From assembly GCF_001267885.1 (NCBI RefSeq), contig NZ_CP012382.1, positions 2,529,001 to 2,593,000 of the forward strand: a DNA stretch of 64,000 bases. The letters run 5' to 3'. The number at the start of each line of letters is the position of its first letter. Position 1 is the first letter of the stretch. The stretch is from Streptomyces ambofaciens ATCC 23877 (GTDB lineage Bacteria > Actinomycetota > Actinomycetes > Streptomycetales > Streptomycetaceae). The notes under the pieces were generated by a model. It was not told the origin of the DNA and made no database searches. It saw only the letters and a list, made by a program, of their open reading frames with translations. The position numbers and the translations under genes were made by a program. Below are positions 60,733-64,000 of this stretch, in pieces.

Positions 60733-62238
60733 TCAGCGCAGCCGGATCACGTTCCAGGACAGCGGCTCCAGGGAGGCCGTGAGCCTGCCGTCCGTCAGGG
60801 CCGTGCCGTCGACCGGGTGCGGGGCGACCCGCTCGGGCTCGGCGAGCGTGTTGCGGGCGTCGGGGTCGGCGTCCGCGAGGGCGCTGTGCTCGACGACCTC
60901 GGCCAGGTCGAGGCCGTTCAGGGCGACGTCCAGCGGCAGGGCCTCGGTGCGGGAGCGGTTGACGGCGAAGACGGTGACCGTGCCGTCCTCGGCGCGCACG
61001 GCGGTGGCGTGCAGCAGGTCGGCCTCGCCGTACTTCCTCGTCTCGTACGTCGGCGAGTCCACCCGCACGTCGAGGACCTCGCCGCGGCCGTACCGGGAGG
61101 CCTGGGCGAAGGGGAAGAAGGTCGTCTGGCGCCAGGCGGGACCGCCCGGCTCGGTCATGATCGGGGCGATGACGTTGACGAGCTGGGCGAGGCAGGCGAC
61201 GGTGACGCGGTCGGCGTGCCGCAGCAGCGCTATGAGCAGTGAGCCGAAGACGACCGCGTCCATGACGCTGTAGTTGTCCTCCAGCAGGCGGGGCGCCTCG
61301 GGCCAGTCCAGGGCGCTCACCTCCGCCTGGGTCTTGGCCATGTACCAGACGTTCCACTCGTCGAAGGAGAGGTTGATCTTCTTCTTGGACTTGAGGCGGG
61401 CGCCGACGTGGTCGCAGGTGGCGACGACGTTCTCGATGAACGACTCCATGTCCACGGCGGAGGCGAGGAAGGAGTCCACGTCGCCGTCGAGGGGCTCGTA
61501 GTAGGCGTGCAGGGAGATGTGGTCGACCAGGTCGTAGGTCTCCTTCAGGACCGTCGCCTCCCACTCGGCGAAGGTCTCCATGGACTGGCCGGAGGAGCCG
61601 CAGGCGACGAGTTCGACGCCGGGGTCGATCTGGCGCATGGCGCGGGCGGTCTCGGCGGCGATCCGGCCGTACTCCTCGGCGGTCTTGTGGCCGGTCTGCC
61701 AGGGGCCGTCCATCTCGTTGCCGAGGCACCACAGGCGGATGCCGAAGGGGTCCTTGTCGCCGTGCTCGGCGCGCAGGTCGGACAGGGCGGTGCCGGACGG
61801 GTGGTTGGCGTACTCCTGGAGTTCCAGGGCCTCGGCGACGCCCCGGGTGCCGAGGTTGACCGCCATCATCGGCTCGGCCTGCGGGCCGATCTTCTTCAGG
61901 AAGGCGATGTACTCGGAGAGTCCGAAGCGGTTGGTCTCGGTGGAGCGCCAGGCCAGGTCGAGGCGGCGGGGGCGGTCCTCCACCGGGCCGACGGAGTCCT
62001 CCCACTTGTAGCCGGAGACGAAGTTGCCGCCGGGGTAGCGGATGGCGGTGACGCCGAGTTCGCGGACGAGTTCCAGCACGTCCTGGCGCAGGCCCGCGTC
62101 GTCGGCCGTGGGGTGTCCCGGCTCGAAGACGCCGGTGTACACGCAGCGGCCGAGGTGTTCCACGAAGGAGCCGAAGAGACGGGGGTTGACTTCGCCGACG
62201 GTGAAGGCGGGGTCGAGGGTGAAGCGGGCGGTTCGCAT
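60733..62238 (-). CDS. Intracellular alpha-L-arabinofuranosidase, GH51
   Basis: The 501-residue enzyme releases arabinose from arabino-oligosaccharides and arabinoxylan fragments. It has the GH51 fold: acid/base Glu175 in RLWCLGNEMDGPW and nucleophile Glu294 in NLSFDEWNVWYM, followed by a C-terminal beta domain. There is no signal peptide, so it acts on imported sugars. It is preceded by GGAAAAGATGCG and lies 30 bases after the ABC permease gene on the same strand, forming an uptake-and-hydrolysis operon. Confidence 0.96.
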   Translation of the reverse strand: MRTARFTLDPAFTVGEVNPRLFGSFVEHLGRCVYTGVFEPGHPTADDAGLRQDVLELVRELGVTAIRYPGGNFVSGYKWEDSVGPVEDRPRRLDLAWRSTETNRFGLSEYIAFLKKIGPQAEPMMAVNLGTRGVAEALELQEYANHPSGTALSDLRAEHGDKDPFGIRLWCLGNEMDGPWQTGHKTAEEYGRIAAETARAMRQIDPGVELVACGSSGQSMETFAEWEATVLKETYDLVDHISLHAYYEPLDGDVDSFLASAVDMESFIENVVATCDHVGARLKSKKKINLSFDEWNVWYMAKTQAEVSALDWPEAPRLLEDNYSVMDAVVFGSLLIALLRHADRVTVACLAQLVNVIAPIMTEPGGPAWRQTTFFPFAQASRYGRGEVLDVRVDSPTYETRKYGEADLLHATAVRAEDGTVTVFAVNRSRTEALPLDVALNGLDLAEVVEHSALADADPDARNTLAEPERVAPHPVDGTALTDGRLTASLEPLSWNVIRLR

Positions 62239-62268
62239 CTTTTCCTTTCGGGGGACTCTTCGGGGGCG

Positions 62269-63129
62269 CTACTGGCCGGCCAGGCCCGTGTGGGCGACGC
62301 CCGCCACGATCTGGCGCTGGAAGAAGACGAAGACGACGATCAGCGGCAGGCCCGCCATGAGGCCGCCGGCCATGAGCTGGGCCCACTGGATGCCGTAGGA
62401 GTTCATGACGGTCGCGATGCCGTTGGGCATGGTCATCAGGTCGGGGTTGTTGGTGACCATGTAGGGCCACAGGAAGTTGTTCCAGGAACTGATGAAGGTG
62501 AAGATGCCGACCGCCGCGAGGGAGGGGCGCGAGAGCGGCACGATGATCGTGAAGAAGACGCGCCAGCGGCCCGCGCCGTCGATGAAGGCGGCCTCCTCCA
62601 GTTCGCGCGGGACGCCCTGGAAGAACTTGTAGAGGATGAGGACCATCGCGGCGGGCGCGCACTGCGGCAGGATCATGCCCCAGTAGGTGTCGACCATCCC
62701 CATCTGCTGGACGGTGGTGAACAGCGGGACGCCGAGCACGGCCGGGGAGACCATGAGGCCCGCCATGACCACGCCCATCAGGAGGGCCTTGCCGCGGAAC
62801 TCGGTGCGGGCGAAGCCGTATCCGGCCAGCGCGCTCACGACCAGCACGATCGTCGTCACGCACACCGACACGACGAGGGAGTTCACGAACCAGTTGGTGA
62901 TGTTGCCGGTCTCGAAGAGGGCCTTCCAGGCCTGGCCCGTCCAGTCCTCGGGCAGCCAGTGCGTCGGCACCTCGACGGCCTCGGTCTCCGACTTCAGCGA
63001 GGTGAACAGCGCCCACAGCAGCGGGGCGAGGAAGACCGCGGAGACGGCCGTGGCGAGCAGGGTGAGGACGATCTGGCTCGGCGTCCAGGGGCGGCGCGGG
63101 TCCTTGCGTACCTGTGCGGCGGTGGTCAT
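62269..63129 (-). CDS. Carbohydrate ABC transporter permease (MalG/AraQ type)
   Basis: The 286-residue protein has six transmembrane helices, with the EAA loop for ATPase contact reading ELEEAAFIDGAGRWRVFFTIIVPLSRP. This belongs to the CUT1 oligosaccharide family. It overlaps the upstream permease by four bases and precedes the GH51 gene by 30 bases, so the complex probably imports arabino- or xylo-oligosaccharides. The ATPase is expected to be the shared MsiK encoded elsewhere. Confidence 0.95.
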   Translation of the reverse strand: MTTAAQVRKDPRRPWTPSQIVLTLLATAVSAVFLAPLLWALFTSLKSETEAVEVPTHWLPEDWTGQAWKALFETGNITNWFVNSLVVSVCVTTIVLVVSALAGYGFARTEFRGKALLMGVVMAGLMVSPAVLGVPLFTTVQQMGMVDTYWGMILPQCAPAAMVLILYKFFQGVPRELEEAAFIDGAGRWRVFFTIIVPLSRPSLAAVGIFTFISSWNNFLWPYMVTNNPDLMTMPNGIATVMNSYGIQWAQLMAGGLMAGLPLIVVFVFFQRQIVAGVAHTGLAGQ

Positions 63130-64000
63130 CGGCCGCCCTCCTCACGGTTGCGCAGCAGCCACATCCGCGCGAGGGCGACGGCCGCGATGAGCACGAAGAA
63201 GATGATGGAGATCGCGGAGGCGTAGCCCACGCGGTAGCTGGTGAAGCCCTGTTCGAGGGTGTACTGCACGAAGGTGCGCGTCGACTCCTCCGGGCCCGGC
63301 CCGAAGTCCTGCATGACGACGGCCTGGTCGAAGACCTGGAGGGAGGCGAGGATCTGGAGGGCCACGACCAGGCCGGTGATGCTGCGCAGCATCGGCAGCG
63401 TGATGTGGAGCATGCGGTGCCAGGCGCCCGCGCCGTCGAGCTTGGCGGCCTCGTAGAGGTGGGCGGGGATGCCCTGGAGCGCGGCGAGGTAGAGCAGGAA
63501 GCTGAAGCCGACCGTCCACCACAGGGTGCAGACGACGACGGCGAGCATGGCGTACGACTTGTCGGTCAGCCACGCCGTCTCGAGTCCGAGGACGTGGTTG
63601 ACCATGCCGGTGCCGGGGTTGAAGAGCCACTGCCAGAGGTTGGCGGCGACGGTGGACGGCAGCAGGAACGGCAGGAAGAAGCAGAGCCGCCAGAGCCACT
63701 TGCCGCGTTCGATGTGGTGGGCCAGCATCGCCAGCAGGAGGGCGAGCACGGTGATGCAGGGCACCACCAGCAGCGTGAACCAGGCGCTGTGCCCGAGGGC
63801 CTCCCACATCAGCGGGTCGTCCAGGGCCTCGCGGTAGTTGTCCAGGCCGACGAAGTGCGCGGCGTCGCCGGAGATGTTGGCGTCGGTGAAGCTGAGCCAC
63901 AGGCCGCGCAGCAGCGGCCAGATCACGAAGAGGGCGAACAGCAGGAGGAAGGGGGCGACGAACCAGCCGCCGTGCTGGAAGCCCTGCCCCCGACGGACGG
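63126..64000 (-). CDS. Carbohydrate ABC transporter permease (MalF/AraP type), 5' end beyond the window
   Basis: The frame is open to the window edge: upstream of GTG 63926 it continues as GFQHGGWFVAPFLLLFALFVIWP, completing the first transmembrane helix, so the true start lies outside. The EAA loop is HLYEAAKLDGAGAWHRMLHITLPML. CUT1 family partner of the next permease. The substrate-binding lipoprotein gene and a LacI regulator would be expected just outside. Confidence 0.93.
   Translation of the reverse strand, partial: VRRGQGFQHGGWFVAPFLLLFALFVIWPLLRGLWLSFTDANISGDAAHFVGLDNYREALDDPLMWEALGHSAWFTLLVVPCITVLALLLAMLAHHIERGKWLWRLCFFLPFLLPSTVAANLWQWLFNPGTGMVNHVLGLETAWLTDKSYAMLAVVVCTLWWTVGFSFLLYLAALQGIPAHLYEAAKLDGAGAWHRMLHITLPMLRSITGLVVALQILASLQVFDQAVVMQDFGPGPEESTRTFVQYTLEQGFTSYRVGYASAISIIFFVLIAAVALARMWLLRNREEGGR

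Noticed and set aside
60035..63145. Minus-strand open frame of over 1000 codons across GH35, GH51 and permease genes
   Set aside because: It runs in the wrong frame through genes with clear catalytic motifs and has shadow-like Arg/Pro/Gly composition.
1..64000. Integrated mobile element or phage
   Set aside because: I found no integrase, transposase, tRNA gene with attachment repeats, or phage structural gene. The only locally lower-GC gene is the small one at 26757-27149.

Overview
The window is high-GC chromosomal DNA from a Streptomyces or a very close relative. The evidence is the strong third-position G/C bias, frequent GTG and TTG starts, and markers of that genus: the fasR-fabD-fabH-acpP-fabF cluster, a single-chain AceE, several TerD paralogues, an XRE/DUF397 pair, and DUF3145, DUF3052 and SCO2400-family genes. 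From memory, the gene order resembles the S. coelicolor SCO2360s to SCO2430s, but gene fragments, local losses and sequence differences suggest another species. I see no rRNA, tRNA, CRISPR array, insertion sequence or replication origin.

Bases 1-12000 are a stress region. After a gene fragment, an FmdB zinc ribbon and a DedA membrane protein come two facing arms of a Ter (tellurite/chemical stress) locus. The leftward arm encodes an HpcH/citrate-lyase-like protein, a very large fusion (phosphoribosyltransferase, TRSP, StiP and PELOTA modules) and a HAD phosphatase. A TerD protein with a Tyr/Pro-rich tail is divergent from it. A TerA-like protein, a DUF475/TerC-type membrane protein, two short TerD proteins and an AhpE-type peroxiredoxin follow. 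Bases 12000-16500 hold aceE, divergent from DUF3052, then a voltage-gated-type potassium channel and a small membrane protein.

Bases 16600-27200 are mixed accessory genes: an MFS exporter divergent from its TetR regulator, a DUF1023 hydrolase, a DUF4429 protein, a MerR/aldo-keto reductase operon with a clear MerR operator, an acetyltransferase, a serine hydrolase and an XRE/DUF397 pair. They end with a secreted protein resembling the N-terminal part of a polymorphic toxin, separated by a perfect hairpin from a small lower-GC cytosolic gene that may be an immunity or orphan gene.

Bases 27200-33600 hold the core fatty acid locus (fasR, fabD, fabH, acpP, fabF), flanked by a pirin-like protein and DUF3145. 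Bases 33800-43250 hold an SGNH lipoprotein, galM, a deletion scar that joins the 3' remnants of a GH3 glucosidase and a TetR gene, a secreted C15-like peptidase with Ser at the usual Cys position, an EI24 membrane protein, a class C beta-lactamase-type hydrolase, Ohr, an oxidoreductase divergent from a MarR regulator, and an SCO2400-family protein.

Bases 43400-64000 are a sugar and plant-polysaccharide region. They contain a galactonate-dehydratase/dehydrogenase pair and a TIM-barrel-like gene preceded by a shared 14-bp motif; a complete ChvE-type sugar ABC transporter with a secreted aldose epimerase; an aminotransferase with a Pro-rich tail; an extracellular GH43 arabinanase; a membrane-anchored phosphate-binding-type protein; small secreted proteins; a GH35 protein that appears to have lost its catalytic acids; and a GH51 arabinofuranosidase with two oligosaccharide ABC permeases, the last cut by the window edge. 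Together these genes suggest breakdown of arabinose- and galactose-containing plant polymers outside the cell, uptake, and intracellular processing.
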